A stretch of DNA of 64,000 nt from Betaproteobacteria bacterium. Lineage in GTDB: Bacteria > Pseudomonadota > Gammaproteobacteria > Burkholderiales > SG8-39. Location of the stretch: assembly GCA_016210745.1 (NCBI GenBank), contig JACQTO010000139.1, positions 1 to 64,000 on the forward strand. The letters are read 5' to 3'. The notes under the pieces were generated by a model that was given only the letters and a program-made list of their open reading frames with translations, was not told where the DNA came from and ran no database searches. The translations under genes and the position numbers were made by a program. Shown in pieces: positions 16,651-25,928 of this stretch. Position 1 is the first letter of the stretch; each line of letters begins with the position of its first letter.

Positions 16651-18147
16651 ATGTCGGCATCATCCTACAAAGGGCTCGAGGAGCGCTTTGCGCGCCTCGG
16701 GCGCCTGCGCGACGCGCAAGGCATTTTGCACTGGGACCGTTCGGTCATGATGCCCTCGGGCGCCGCGGAGGGCCGGGCCGAACAACTCGCGACGCTGGAT
16801 GTCATCTGCCACGAATTGATCACCGATCCGGAAATCGGTGAATTGCTCGACGCAGCCGAGGGCGAAGCGCTCGGGGATTGGGAACGCGCCAACGTGCGCG
16901 AAATGCGCCGCGCCTGGATTCACGCCAGCGCCGTTGATGCGGCACTGGTCGAAGCGAAATCGCGCGCCGCCTCGGCGTGCGAGATGGCCTGGCGCGAGGC
17001 GCGGCCCAAGGCGGACTACGCCATCGTGCTCCCGTACCTGGAAGAGGTGCTGCGCCTGACGACCGAAGCCGGCAAAGCCAAGGCGGCCAGGTTCGGGATC
17101 CCGGTATATGATGCGCTGCTCGACCAGTTCGAGCCGGACGCGCGCACGGCGTATATCGATCCGCTGTTCGACGATTACGGCGCCTTCCTGCCGGATTTTC
17201 TCGACCAGGTGCTCTCGCGCCAGGCGCGCGAACCGGCCGCGGTCGAACCGCGCGGCCCTTTCCCGGTCGAGCGCCAGCGCGAACTCGGCCTGCGGGTGAT
17301 GCAGATCCTCGGTTTCGATTTTCACCGCGGACGGCTCGATGTCAGCCTGCACCCGTTTTCGGGCGGCGCCTCGGGGGATCAGCGCATCACCACGCGCTAT
17401 AGCGAGGCCGATTTCACCAGCGCGCTCATGGGCACCATTCACGAGACCGGGCACGCGCTCTATGAGCAGCACTTGCCCAGCCGCTGGCGCCATCAGCCGG
17501 TCGGCGGCGCGCGCGGCATGCTCGTGCACGAGAGCCAGTCGCTGCTGCTGGAAATGCAGGCCTCGCGCTCGAGGGAGTTCCTCTCTTTCGCTGCGCCGAT
17601 GATGCGCGAGGCGTTCGGCGCCGAGGCTAGAGAGGAGGCGTGGCAGCCGGAAAACCTTTTGCGCCTGTACACGCGGGTTTCGCGCGGCTTCATCCGCACC
17701 GAAGCCGACGAAGTCACCTATCCGGCACACGTCATCCTGCGCTATCGGCTGGAGCGTGCGCTGATCGCCGGGGACCTCCCGTTGCGCGATCTGCCCGGCG
17801 CCTGGAACGAGGGGATGAAGACGCTGCTCGGTGTCGAGCCGCCCGACGATCGCTTGGGCTGCCTGCAGGACATTCACTGGTACGACGGCGCGTTCGGCTA
17901 TTTCCCGACCTACACGCTGGGCGCCATGGCCGCGGCGCAGTTGTTCGACGCCGCGAGCAGAGTCATCCCCGGGCTGCCGGCGGCGATCAGCCGCGGCGAA
18001 TTCAAGCCGCTAGTCGATTGGCTCGCGGAAAATGTCCACGCCAAAGCGAGCTATCTTTCGACGCAGGACTTGCTTGCCGCTGCGACCGGCCGCCCGCTCG
18101 ATCCGGCCGTCTTCAAGGCGCATCTCAAGGCGCGCTATCTGCCGTAA
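16651..18147 (+). CDS. M32-family metallocarboxypeptidase (thermostable carboxypeptidase 1 type)
   Basis: A 498-residue protein of peptidase family M32, the usual length. The zinc site is HETGH at residues 264-268, and the third ligand is supplied by the HESQS motif (Glu294). Other family blocks are LHWDRSVMMPSGAAEGRAEQ near the N terminus, HPFSGGASGDQRITTRY, FIRTEADEVTYPAHVILRY and IHWYDGAFGYFPTYTLGAM near the end. It removes C-terminal residues from peptides in the cytosol. It lies 84 bp after tRNA-Leu and is followed by NDH-2 120 bp later. Confidence 0.97.
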   Translation: MSASSYKGLEERFARLGRLRDAQGILHWDRSVMMPSGAAEGRAEQLATLDVICHELITDPEIGELLDAAEGEALGDWERANVREMRRAWIHASAVDAALVEAKSRAASACEMAWREARPKADYAIVLPYLEEVLRLTTEAGKAKAARFGIPVYDALLDQFEPDARTAYIDPLFDDYGAFLPDFLDQVLSRQAREPAAVEPRGPFPVERQRELGLRVMQILGFDFHRGRLDVSLHPFSGGASGDQRITTRYSEADFTSALMGTIHETGHALYEQHLPSRWRHQPVGGARGMLVHESQSLLLEMQASRSREFLSFAAPMMREAFGAEAREEAWQPENLLRLYTRVSRGFIRTEADEVTYPAHVILRYRLERALIAGDLPLRDLPGAWNEGMKTLLGVEPPDDRLGCLQDIHWYDGAFGYFPTYTLGAMAAAQLFDAASRVIPGLPAAISRGEFKPLVDWLAENVHAKASYLSTQDLLAAATGRPLDPAVFKAHLKARYLP

Positions 18148-18266
18148 TCCCGCTACACCCAGGACCAGACTTCAACCCGCAGAGTATTGAGCAGCCCCGC
18201 AGGGGCACTGCGATCACCTTTTGCGAAGACGCGAAGAGCAGTGTCAATTCAGGCATCATACGAGAC

Positions 18267-19523
18267 ATGACCCCACGCGTCGTGATTCTCGGCTGCGGCT
18301 TCGGTGGCCTGTGGGCCGCGCAGGGATTGCGCGGGGCTCCGGTGGAGGTTACGGTGATCGACCGCACCAATCACCACCTGTTCGCACCGCTCCTGTACCA
18401 GGTGGCCACCGCAGGACTGTCGGCGCCGTCGATCGCCGGGCCGATCCGCCACATCCTCGCGCGCCAGCGCAACGCGACGGTGCTCTTCGGCGAGGCGCAA
18501 GCGGTCGACCTAGCGCAGCGCACGGTGCGCCTTGAGAACGGCAAGGAGATCGGCTATGACCACCTCATCGTGGCGACCGGCGCGTCGCACAGCTACTTCG
18601 GCCACGACGACTGGGCGCCGTACGCGCCCGGTTTGAAAACGCTCGAGGATGCGCTCGAGATCCGACGCAGGGTGCTGCTCGCCTTCGAGCACGCCGAGCG
18701 CGAGACCGATACCGTGCGGCGCGCCGCCTGGCTCACTTTGGTGGTGGTGGGCGGGGGCCCGACCGGCGTGGAACTCGCCGGCCAGTTCGCAGAGATTGCC
18801 CGGCATACGTTGCGCGACGAGTTTCGCCGCATCGATCCGAGCAGTGCGCGCGTGATTCTGGTGGAAGGCGCCGATCGCGTGCTGCCCGCCTATCCGCCGG
18901 AGCTTTCGCACAAAGCGCGGCTGCAGCTCGAGCGCCTCGGCGCCACGGTATGGCTGGGGCGCAGGGTCACGGCGGTAGATGCCGAGGGCGTCACTCTGGG
19001 CAATGAGAGAATTGCCTGCAGAACCGCTGTCTGGGCGGCAGGCGTCGCCGCTTCGCCGCTTGGCCGCATGCTTGGCGCGCCGCTCGAGCGCGCCGGGCGG
19101 GTGATCGTCGAGCCCGACCTTACCCTCCCCGGACATCCCGAAGTCTCCGTCATCGGCGACCTTGCTTCGGTACCCAGCCACCGGCCGCCTGTACCGGCGA
19201 TCGCCCCCGCGGCCAAGCAGATGGGAAGGTATGCGGCGAAAAACGTAATCAGAAGAATTTCAGGCAAGCCTTCGTTGTCCTTCCGTTACCGCGATTACGG
19301 CCAGATGGCGACCATAGGGCGCAGGGCCGCGGTGGCCGTGATCGGTGCGGTGAGGCTCTCCGGCTTCCCGGCGTGGGCCGTCTGGCTGCTTGCGCATATC
19401 TACTTTCTCATCAACTTCCGCAACCGCGTGGTGGTGATGATCGACTGGGCCTGGGCCTACTGGACTTACGAACGCCACGCACGCATCGTCATCCGGGGAA
19501 TCAAGCAAGACAAAAACGCGTAA
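18267..19523 (+). CDS. ndh: Type II NADH dehydrogenase-like FAD oxidoreductase
   Basis: From ATG 18267 (MTPRVVILG) the protein has 418 residues; the longer frame upstream overlaps the carboxypeptidase gene and is rejected. The FAD-binding GCGFGG is at residues 9-14, HHLFAPLLYQVATAGL follows as the quinone-reductase signature, and a second dinucleotide fold VVVGGGPTGVELAGQFAE binds NADH. ATGASHSYFGHDDW and a C-terminal amphipathic/hydrophobic stretch (WAVWLLAHIYFLINF) suit a monotopic membrane enzyme passing electrons from NADH to quinone without proton pumping. It appears monocistronic. Confidence 0.93.
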   Translation: MTPRVVILGCGFGGLWAAQGLRGAPVEVTVIDRTNHHLFAPLLYQVATAGLSAPSIAGPIRHILARQRNATVLFGEAQAVDLAQRTVRLENGKEIGYDHLIVATGASHSYFGHDDWAPYAPGLKTLEDALEIRRRVLLAFEHAERETDTVRRAAWLTLVVVGGGPTGVELAGQFAEIARHTLRDEFRRIDPSSARVILVEGADRVLPAYPPELSHKARLQLERLGATVWLGRRVTAVDAEGVTLGNERIACRTAVWAAGVAASPLGRMLGAPLERAGRVIVEPDLTLPGHPEVSVIGDLASVPSHRPPVPAIAPAAKQMGRYAAKNVIRRISGKPSLSFRYRDYGQMATIGRRAAVAVIGAVRLSGFPAWAVWLLAHIYFLINFRNRVVVMIDWAWAYWTYERHARIVIRGIKQDKNA

Positions 19524-19662
19524 ACTTCCAGAGCACGGTCCTATTGCCTCCTGTCGGCGCATGAGCTAGATTGCCGCCGAGTCAAGATGGTTCGAGAAGG
19601 CAAGCTCAACCCGATCGAGCGCGGCACGCGCGCGATATCCCGAGCAGGGAGAAATCCGGATC

Positions 19663-19944
19663 GTGCAGAAATCCCATCGTGTCATCGTCACCGTCATAGG
19701 CCGGGACCGGGTCGGCATCATAGCCAACGTCTCGGCCGTGCTGGCCGAGGCCGGCGCCAACATCCTCGATATCTCGCAATCGGTGATGGACGAGTTTTTC
19801 GTCATGATCATGATGGTGGACATCGAGCGCGCCGGCGTTCCGTTTGCGGAATTGAAGCAGCGTCTCAATGCCAAGGGCGAGGAAATGGGGCTCAAGATCG
19901 ATGCCCAGCACGAAGACGTGTTCAAGTTCATGCACCGCATCTGA
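19663..19944 (+). CDS. ACT-domain regulatory protein (UPF0237)
   Basis: A 93-residue single ACT domain starting at GTG 19663. [20 protein letters not shown] is the typical ligand-binding first strand and helix, followed by [20 protein letters not shown]. Such stand-alone ACT proteins are found next to the UPF0210 (PFL-like) gene, as here, where the second gene starts 17 bp downstream. The pair is widely conserved, and the ACT unit presumably binds an amino acid to regulate its partner. The start codon is not ATG; GGGAGA lies 15 bp upstream. Confidence 0.92.
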   Translation: MQKSHRVIVTVIGRDRVGIIANVSAVLAEAGANILDISQSVMDEFFVMIMMVDIERAGVPFAELKQRLNAKGEEMGLKIDAQHEDVFKFMHRI

Positions 19945-19961
19945 ACTGCAAGCCGCGCCAA

Positions 19962-21332
19962 ATGAGCGTATCCCGGTTTTCGCCGCAGGAAATCATCGAG
20001 ACCATCCGCATGGTGCAGATGGAGAACCTCGACATCCGCACCATTACCATGGGGATCAGCCTGCGCGACTGCGCCCACCCGGACCTTGCGGTCGCCTCGC
20101 GCAAGGCCTACGAAAAGATCTGTCGGCTCGCCGAAAAGCTGGTCGCGAGCGGCGACGAAATCGCGCGCGAGTACGGCATCCCCGTCATCAACAAGCGCAT
20201 TTCCGTGACGCCGATCGCGCTGGTCGCTGAAAGCTCGGAGGCCGAGTCCTACGTCGTCATGGCCGAGCATCTGGACCGGGCCGCGCGAGAGGTGGGCGTC
20301 AATTTTCTCGGCGGTTTTTCGGCGCTGGTGCACAAGGGCCAGACCAAGGGCGATGCGGCGCTGATCGCCTCGATCCCCGAGGCGCTGGCAGCCACCGAGC
20401 GCGTGTGTGCGTCGGTGAACGTGGGCAGCACCCGGGCCGGCATCAACATGGACGCGGTGGCGCAGATGGGCCGAACCATCGTCGAAACCGCCCGGCGCAC
20501 CGCGGCGCGCGACGGGCTGGGATGCGCCAAGCTCGTCGTGTTCTGCAACGCGGTGGACGACAACCCGTTCATGGCGGGGGCTTTCCACGGCGTGGGCGAG
20601 CCCGAGTGCGTCATCAACGTCGGCGTGTCGGGCCCGGGCACGGTGCTGCGCGCCGTCGAGAAGGAAGGCCATACCGACTTCGGCACCCTTGCCACCACCA
20701 TCAAGCGCGCCGCTTTCAAGATCACCCGTATGGGCGAGCTGGTCGGCCGCGCCGCATCGGAGAAGTTGGGCGTGCCCTTCGGCATCGTGGACCTTTCGCT
20801 CGCGCCCACGCCCGCGCAGGGCGACTCGGTGGCGCGCATCCTCGAAGCGATGGGACTCGAGCGCGTCGGCACCCACGGTTCCACCGCGGCGCTCGCCCTG
20901 CTCAACGATGCGGTGAAGAAGGGCGGCGCGATGGCCTCGAGCTATGTCGGCGGGCTCTCCGGCGCCTTCCTGCCGGTCTCGGAAGACATCGGCATGATCG
21001 AGGCGGCCGGCATGGGCGCCCTCACTTTCGACAAGCTGGAAGCGATGACCTGCGTCTGTTCGGTGGGACTGGACATGATCGCGATCCCCGGCGATACGCC
21101 GGCGGAAACCATCGCCGCGATCATCGCCGACGAAGCGGCGATCGGCATGATCAACCGCAAGACCACTGCCGTGCGCCTGATTCCTGCGCCGGGGAAGAAG
21201 GAGGGCGACATGGTGGAATTCGGCGGCCTGCTCGGACGCGCGCCCGTCATCGCGGTGCACCGGGAGTCCAGCCGCGATTTCGTCGCCCGCGGAGGCCGCA
21301 TCCCGGCGCCGCTGCAGGCGTTGAATAACTGA
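19962..21332 (+). CDS. UPF0210/PFL family protein (DUF711)
   Basis: From the ATG at 19962 ([15 protein letters not shown]) the protein has 456 residues, the normal family length. Conserved segments include [32 protein letters not shown]-like ([15 protein letters not shown]), [37 protein letters not shown], and the C-terminal [14 protein letters not shown]-type end. The family is related to pyruvate formate-lyase-fold proteins, but the enzyme activity is not established. It forms an operon with the ACT-domain gene. The longer frame that opens upstream is out of register with the ACT gene and is not the start. Confidence 0.92.
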   Translation: MSVSRFSPQEIIETIRMVQMENLDIRTITMGISLRDCAHPDLAVASRKAYEKICRLAEKLVASGDEIAREYGIPVINKRISVTPIALVAESSEAESYVVMAEHLDRAAREVGVNFLGGFSALVHKGQTKGDAALIASIPEALAATERVCASVNVGSTRAGINMDAVAQMGRTIVETARRTAARDGLGCAKLVVFCNAVDDNPFMAGAFHGVGEPECVINVGVSGPGTVLRAVEKEGHTDFGTLATTIKRAAFKITRMGELVGRAASEKLGVPFGIVDLSLAPTPAQGDSVARILEAMGLERVGTHGSTAALALLNDAVKKGGAMASSYVGGLSGAFLPVSEDIGMIEAAGMGALTFDKLEAMTCVCSVGLDMIAIPGDTPAETIAAIIADEAAIGMINRKTTAVRLIPAPGKKEGDMVEFGGLLGRAPVIAVHRESSRDFVARGGRIPAPLQALNN

Positions 21333-21454
21333 AATAGGACCCAGGATGCAGGGATCGCCTTGCGGGCAGCGCGGCGAGCTTCGGTTTTCCTCTGCGTACC
21401 GCTGCTTGCTCAAGGCGCGGTACAGGGCGTGATGAGCAGCCAGGCGTCGCCCTA

Positions 21455-21472
21455 TGCTATCATTGCTATCAT
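21455..21472 (+). promoter_or_regulatory. Two tandem 9-bp repeats upstream of fitAB-like operon
   Basis: TGCTATCAT occurs twice back to back (21455-21463 and 21464-21472), 28 bp before the antitoxin start. The position suits an operator for the FitA-type antitoxin, and the TATCAT units could also serve as the -10 box. FitA-family proteins bind inverted repeats rather than direct ones, so this is tentative. Confidence 0.45.
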
Positions 21473-21499
21473 ACTGGCCGCTGGACTGATGGAGGACCC

Positions 21500-21733
21500 G
21501 TGGGGCAGCTGATCGTGCGCAAGGTCGAGGACGAGCTCATTCAAGCGCTGAAAATGCGAGCGGCACAAAAGCGTCGTTCCGCGGAGGCGGAGCATCGTGA
21601 GATCCTTCGCGAAGCACTCACGACGCGTCGCAAGCGCAGAACGCTCAAGGACCTGTTGTTGGATATGCCGAGCGTTGGCGATGATGCCGATTTCGAGCGA
21701 CCGAAAGATCTTGGACGCAAGACCAGGCTATGA
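21500..21733 (+). CDS. FitA/Phd-like ribbon-helix-helix antitoxin
   Basis: A 77-residue protein starting with GTG at 21500 after a GGAGGA site. The N terminus GQLIVRKVEDELIQALKMRA is a strand followed by a helix of the ribbon-helix-helix DNA-binding type, and AEAEHREILREAL is the second helix found in FitA-family antitoxins. The C-terminal third is charged and probably wraps the PIN toxin. It overlaps the toxin gene by 4 bp (ATGA), the classic toxin-antitoxin coupling. Neutralising the toxin and repressing the operon are family inferences. Confidence 0.88.
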   Translation: MGQLIVRKVEDELIQALKMRAAQKRRSAEAEHREILREALTTRRKRRTLKDLLLDMPSVGDDADFERPKDLGRKTRL

Positions 21734-22167
21734 AGTACCTGCTCGATACAAACGTCATCGCCGAGATCCGCAAAGGATCTCGTGCAAACGCAAACGTCCG
21801 TTCCTGGTTCAACGACCTGGATCCCGACGCCATCCTGCTCAGCGTGGTCACCATCGGTGAGATCCGTCGCGGAATCGAAAGCGTGCGCCGGCGCGACGCG
21901 GCCGGTGCCCGGTCTCTCGAACGCTGGCTGCGGCGCTTGCTCACCGACCAAGGCGAGCGGATCCTCACCATGGATCTCCCGGTCGCCGAGGAATGGGGCC
22001 GCCTGAACGTTCCCGACCCGCTTCCCGTGATCGACGGGATACTGGCAGCAACCGCCAGGGTTCATGGGCTGACTCTTGCAACGCGGAACGTAAAGGACGT
22101 AGTCCGTTCGGGCGTCGATCTCGTGAATCCCTTCGAGATCGGCGCGCGCGTTCGTCCACGATCCTGA
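21730..22167 (+). CDS. FitB/VapC-like PIN-domain toxin
   Basis: A 145-residue PIN-domain ribonuclease. The first acidic residue is in YLLDTNVIAEI near the N terminus, the second in the TIGEIRRGIES segment, and the third and fourth in VIDGILAATARVHGLTLATR followed by NVKDV. The acidic set needed for metal-dependent RNA cleavage is complete. The start overlaps the antitoxin stop. The frame ends with a short basic tail. Expected action is RNA cleavage when the antitoxin is lost. Confidence 0.92.
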   Translation: MKYLLDTNVIAEIRKGSRANANVRSWFNDLDPDAILLSVVTIGEIRRGIESVRRRDAAGARSLERWLRRLLTDQGERILTMDLPVAEEWGRLNVPDPLPVIDGILAATARVHGLTLATRNVKDVVRSGVDLVNPFEIGARVRPRS

Positions 22168-22343
22168 ATATCAGCCCCCGGATCGCCTAGTGCCGCGTGC
22201 GCGGGATGAACCGCGACGGCGGCGGCGGTGCGCGGCGTCCGGCGAGAACGGCGGTTTCGCGCGCACTGGGAGGGGTCCTGTCACGGGTCACCGGCAATTT
22301 CCGCGAGTGGCTTACGCAGCACTTCGCGAGCACCGTGTCTGGT

Positions 22344-23309
22344 CTAACGCGAAAAACCGAATGCGCCGTCGGCAAAAGCCTCGGGCGCGAGCGGTGCTTG
22401 CCCCGGCGACCAGGTCGCCAGGTAGGCACGCAGCTTCTTCGCCGCTCCCGACTCGCGTTCGAGGCTCAGCACCGGCACACCGAACGATTCGGCGACGAGG
22501 CGAGCGTGCAGGCTGGTGCCGACACAGCCGCTGCTGCCTGCGATCAGGGCGCAGATGTCCCACACATCCAGCGATTCGAGTACCCGCATCGGCGGTGACG
22601 GGTGCGCCGCGAGTCGGCGATAGGGTTCGAGCGCATCGTGCCACGGTGCGGCGCCGGCGCGGAACAGTACGACGGGCAGGCCGAGGCGATCGAGGCCGCG
22701 GGCGAATGCCGCGAGCGTCGCGTCGTCACCGCACTCGGCGGCAAACTGGACGGCGAGATAGGGATCGCTGCGCTGGATTCCGGCTCGGATACGCGCGCCG
22801 AAGAGCTTGCCGATCCGCGTCACCGGATCCGGCACGAGCGACGCGTCGATGCCGGCGGCGGCGAGCAGCGCCTGCGTCGTGCGATCGCGCACGCTGACGC
22901 TGGCGGCTTCTCGCAATGCGGCCAACACCTCGTCGCGGAATGCTTCATCGCGTTCGGCAAGCTCGACCCCGCCCACGGCCTGGAAGACGACCTCCGAGCC
23001 GGGCGGCAGTTCGTGCCGGGCAACCACGTAGGGCGCCTGCCGTCCCCAGCGCGGTGCAGGTTCATCGAGCATGTAAGCAGCCTGCGCCGCATCGCAGTCG
23101 AGCAGTTCGCCGCCGACGTGGATCAAGGTCAGGGGCCTCGTCAATGAATCCAGCGCGCAGACGCGCTGCCCGCCCCAAGGCGTCAAGTCCCGCGCGGCCA
23201 GTCCGGCGAACGCCCCGCCGCCGAACTCTTCGGCGGCCACCTGCCCGAGCAGGATGTCGCCGAGATTGTGGCGATCAAAGGCACCGAAGAAGACCGGCGG
23301 CGGATTCAC
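22344..23309 (-). CDS. Polysaccharide pyruvyl transferase family protein
   Basis: A 321-residue protein with the fold of the polysaccharide pyruvyl transferase family. FFGAFDRHNLGDILLG is the N-terminal nucleotide-loop segment (NxGD), SVSVRDRTTQALLAAAG the mid-protein RD motif, and GCVGTSLHARLVAESFGVPV the C-terminal motif with the conserved GxSLHA. Family members add pyruvyl ketals to sugars; others have lost that activity. No exopolysaccharide genes are nearby, so the substrate is unclear. It stands alone. The 176 bp between the FitB gene and this one hold nothing I recognise. Confidence 0.85.
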   Translation of the reverse strand: MNPPPVFFGAFDRHNLGDILLGQVAAEEFGGGAFAGLAARDLTPWGGQRVCALDSLTRPLTLIHVGGELLDCDAAQAAYMLDEPAPRWGRQAPYVVARHELPPGSEVVFQAVGGVELAERDEAFRDEVLAALREAASVSVRDRTTQALLAAAGIDASLVPDPVTRIGKLFGARIRAGIQRSDPYLAVQFAAECGDDATLAAFARGLDRLGLPVVLFRAGAAPWHDALEPYRRLAAHPSPPMRVLESLDVWDICALIAGSSGCVGTSLHARLVAESFGVPVLSLERESGAAKKLRAYLATWSPGQAPLAPEAFADGAFGFSR

Positions 23310-23353
23310 CGCGGTTCACGCCAAAGGCGAGAGCTTCATGCGGTGGATGATAG

Positions 23354-23857
23354 TCATTCACGCGGCGAATGGCCAAGCAAGTCACGGTCGACTTGAACCG
23401 CGCCTAACGCCTTGGCGTTCAAACCGCTGCTGAGCTTCCAGTCCGATCCCGTCGGCAGCATCGCTTTCGTGCGCTTCACAACCCGCAGCACGAACCTCCG
23501 GGCAAGGGCCGTCAAGCGCGACCACTCCTCGCGCCGCAGCTCTGCGGCGCGAGCCCTGGCTGCATCCAGGAAATCGCCGGTCAGAGTGACTTTCTCCCCG
23601 GCGCGTTGGCGAGCGCCGGCGGATAGGTAGACGAGAGCCGCGCCCCGAATGCCGCTAATCACAGTGACGCCGCGTTCTTGCACGACGAACTCCTCGCCGG
23701 CCGCAAGAATGACGTCATCGATGAGACCTTCTTGCGTCAGCCACGCCTGTCCTGCAATGCAGTGCACGGCGAACCCGACCGGCAGACGAACCGACAAGGG
23801 CTGCGCCTCGTCTATTTCCAGGATCCGGCCTCCTAGCTTCCGTCCAGTGCTGTTCAT
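23354..23857 (-). CDS. DUF2917 domain protein
   Basis: From the ATG at 23857, with GGAG 8 bp upstream, the protein has 167 residues. The segment GFAVHCIAGQAWLTQEGLID followed by DVILAAGEEFVV is the conserved core of DUF2917, a small beta-rich cupin-like fold. A divergently transcribed LysR-type gene next to DUF2917 is a recurring arrangement in Burkholderiales. The C-terminal part is helical and basic. Function is unknown; control by the adjacent LysR protein is inferred. The frame can be opened further upstream, but that part overlaps the intergenic control region. Confidence 0.85.
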   Translation of the reverse strand: MNSTGRKLGGRILEIDEAQPLSVRLPVGFAVHCIAGQAWLTQEGLIDDVILAAGEEFVVQERGVTVISGIRGAALVYLSAGARQRAGEKVTLTGDFLDAARARAAELRREEWSRLTALARRFVLRVVKRTKAMLPTGSDWKLSSGLNAKALGAVQVDRDLLGHSPRE

Positions 23858-23936
23858 CGTATGTCTCCTTCGGCTAACATGACATGCGTGAATATCGCTC
23901 CGCAACGATGCCCCAACAAACGATCTTTGCGCACGC

Positions 23937-23961
23937 TATGCATGCGTAACGCGTATGCATA
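23937..23961. promoter_or_regulatory. Near-palindrome spanning the lysR start codon
   Basis: TATGCAT-GCGTAACGCG-TATGCATA: outer 7-bp arms (23937-23943 and 23954-23961) are complementary and the inner GCGT/ACGC halves pair after a 2-bp offset. The LysR start ATG (23955) lies within the right arm, with no ribosome site before it. This is the expected place for LysR autoregulation and for control of the divergent DUF2917 gene. Confidence 0.5.
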
Positions 23962-24905
23962 ACCAACGCGATCTACCCGCCTCGCTTGATCTTCTGCGCG
24001 GCTTCGAGGCGGCCGCCCGCCATCTTTCTTTCACCAGGGCGGGTGCGGAACTCTTTCTCACCCAGTCGGCGGTGAGCCGCCAGGTGCAGACCCTCGAAGA
24101 GCAACTCGGGATAAAGCTTTTCCAGAGACGCACGCGGGCCCTCGTCCTCACCGAGGCGGGCAGTCTTTATTACCGTGAAGTCGCGAAGGCGCTGCAGCAA
24201 TTGCGGGAGGCGACTGCGAGCGTACGCGCGGCAACGAATCCGATCGTAAGGGTGACGACGGCGGTCACGTTCGCGGCGCTCTGGCTCGTGCCGAGGCTCG
24301 CCGACTTCCAGTCGCGCTTCAAGGATGTCGTCGTCCACGTTGCGGCAGACAACGCCATACTCGACCTCGAACGCAGCGGGCTCGATCTGGCGATACGCTA
24401 CTGTTCGGCCGAGCGGGCGGGCGAAGGCGCCGTCATGCTGTTCGGAGAGCATGTGACACCGGTGTGCAGTCCGACCTTTGTCCGCACGCAAGGGCGCATC
24501 CGGAAGACCGAAGATCTGCTGCGCGCCCCGCTGCTGCATTTCGACGATCCGACCGGATGCTCGCCGTGGCTCGCGTGGAATGTGTGGATGGAAACCATGC
24601 ATCTGCGAGCGCCCAATTCTCTGGGCGGACTGCACTTCAGCCACTACGACCAAGTGATTCAGGCCGCTGTCGCCGGCAACGGTTTGGCGCTCGGGCGCTT
24701 GCCCCTGGTCAAGAGCCTGATCGAAGATGGCCGCCTTATCACCCCGCTTCGGGGCAAGCGATACGCGACGCTGACGCAGAACCGCGCTTACTGGCTCATC
24801 GTTGCTCCAGCGGCCGGCAAACGCGCCGAAGTGCAGACCTTCGTGCGCTGGCTGCGCGAAGAGGTGGCGGCGTCGGTGCGCAGAGGCGCGTTGGTCGGAG
24901 AGTGA
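23955..24905 (+). CDS. LysR-type transcriptional regulator (GcvA-like)
   Basis: A 316-residue LysR regulator. The helix-turn-helix is in the N terminus: LRGFEAAARHLSFTRAGAEL, then TQSAVSRQVQTLEEQLGIKLF. The remainder is the periplasmic-binding-protein-like effector domain with VTTAVTFAALWLVPRL and LAIRYC, and the layout resembles GcvA and AmpR relatives. It is divergent from the DUF2917 gene with a palindrome over its start, so it probably regulates itself and that gene. No good ribosome site precedes the ATG; leaderless or weak translation is possible. Confidence 0.93.
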   Translation: MHNQRDLPASLDLLRGFEAAARHLSFTRAGAELFLTQSAVSRQVQTLEEQLGIKLFQRRTRALVLTEAGSLYYREVAKALQQLREATASVRAATNPIVRVTTAVTFAALWLVPRLADFQSRFKDVVVHVAADNAILDLERSGLDLAIRYCSAERAGEGAVMLFGEHVTPVCSPTFVRTQGRIRKTEDLLRAPLLHFDDPTGCSPWLAWNVWMETMHLRAPNSLGGLHFSHYDQVIQAAVAGNGLALGRLPLVKSLIEDGRLITPLRGKRYATLTQNRAYWLIVAPAAGKRAEVQTFVRWLREEVAASVRRGALVGE

Positions 24906-24917
24906 CGAGGCCAGCCG

Positions 24918-25766
24918 CTATGCGGGGAGCGCCCCCGGAAACTGCGGCAGCGCTCCGGTGATCTCGAACCAGAGGGCCTTGTCGGCGGTGAAGATATGCC
25001 CCTGCGCCCGCACCCCCGGATCGGTGTCCAGCGAACCCGCGGGCACGTTGACGAAGCCGCGTTCCGCGGACACCTTGGGCACCTTGGCGCCGCAATGCGG
25101 GCAGAAGGCCACGGTGTGGAAGCGCGCGTCGGGCACCTTGTACTCCCTGATCAGCTCGTCCCCGCGCAACCAGCGAAACTGGTCGAGCTTGTAGAAGATA
25201 TTGGTGGCGTGCGCCGCGGCGCGGCCGAGACGGCAGCGGCTGCAGTGGCAGTTCATCATGCGCATCGGCGCGCCCGCAGCCTCGAAGCCGATCGCTCCGC
25301 ATAGGCAACTGCCCTCGGCAATGCCGGCGCGCGGCGCGACGCTCGAGCGCGGCACTCCCTGGGCGCCGACTCCCGGCGGGTAGGCGTCGTATTGTGGGAG
25401 ATCGTCCGCGATCATGTCCCAGGGTGCTTTGGAGCCGACGAAGATGTGGCACTGGGGCTTGATGCCGAGATCACCGTCGAAGGCGGCGGCGGGCGCGGCC
25501 GCGATCCCGATCTCGGGCAAAGTCGTGGGCCCGGCCGATCCGCAAGCGCCGCAGAAGGTGCGTACGCCGTTCGGCGAGGATTGATAGCGCGCGAGCTTGT
25601 CCTCGCCCGAAGTCAGGCGAAAGCCCGCGATCGGCGCCACGACGAAGGTCGCGAATCCCGTCCCGTGATGCTTGCGGCACATCGAGCAGTGGCAATGCAT
25701 CATGGCGCTGAACGGACGGTCCAGCTCGTAGCTCACAACTCCGCACAGACATCTTCCCTTGGTCAT
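24918..25766 (-). CDS. Double-domain GFA (CENP-V/S-hydroxymethylglutathione-binding fold) protein
   Basis: From the ATG at 25766 the protein has 282 residues and two consecutive GFA domains, where a single domain of about 130 residues is usual. Domain 1 has CLCGVVSYELD, HCHCSMCRKHHG and FCGACGS; domain 2 has CLCGAIGFEAAG, NCHCSRCRLGRA and FCPHCGAK. Each therefore has the CxC, CHCxxC and CxxC zinc-ligand sets. The family includes glutathione-dependent formaldehyde-activating enzyme homologues, mostly of unknown activity. It sits convergent to the LysR gene with a 12-bp gap. Confidence 0.9.
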   Translation of the reverse strand: MTKGRCLCGVVSYELDRPFSAMMHCHCSMCRKHHGTGFATFVVAPIAGFRLTSGEDKLARYQSSPNGVRTFCGACGSAGPTTLPEIGIAAAPAAAFDGDLGIKPQCHIFVGSKAPWDMIADDLPQYDAYPPGVGAQGVPRSSVAPRAGIAEGSCLCGAIGFEAAGAPMRMMNCHCSRCRLGRAAAHATNIFYKLDQFRWLRGDELIREYKVPDARFHTVAFCPHCGAKVPKVSAERGFVNVPAGSLDTDPGVRAQGHIFTADKALWFEITGALPQFPGALPA

Positions 25767-25928
25767 GGCCGTCTCCTTGCGCCCGGCAGGAGGCAGGCGC
25801 ACTTGGCAAGGGTAGCGCAGGTTGGCGCGGGCCGTCGATCCGGATGCGCAGGTCCTCTCGCTTCGCCGATTCGCGGTGACGGGATATCATTGCGCGAACT
25901 AGCGAAGGTTAGAAAGAGGGAGCGAACA

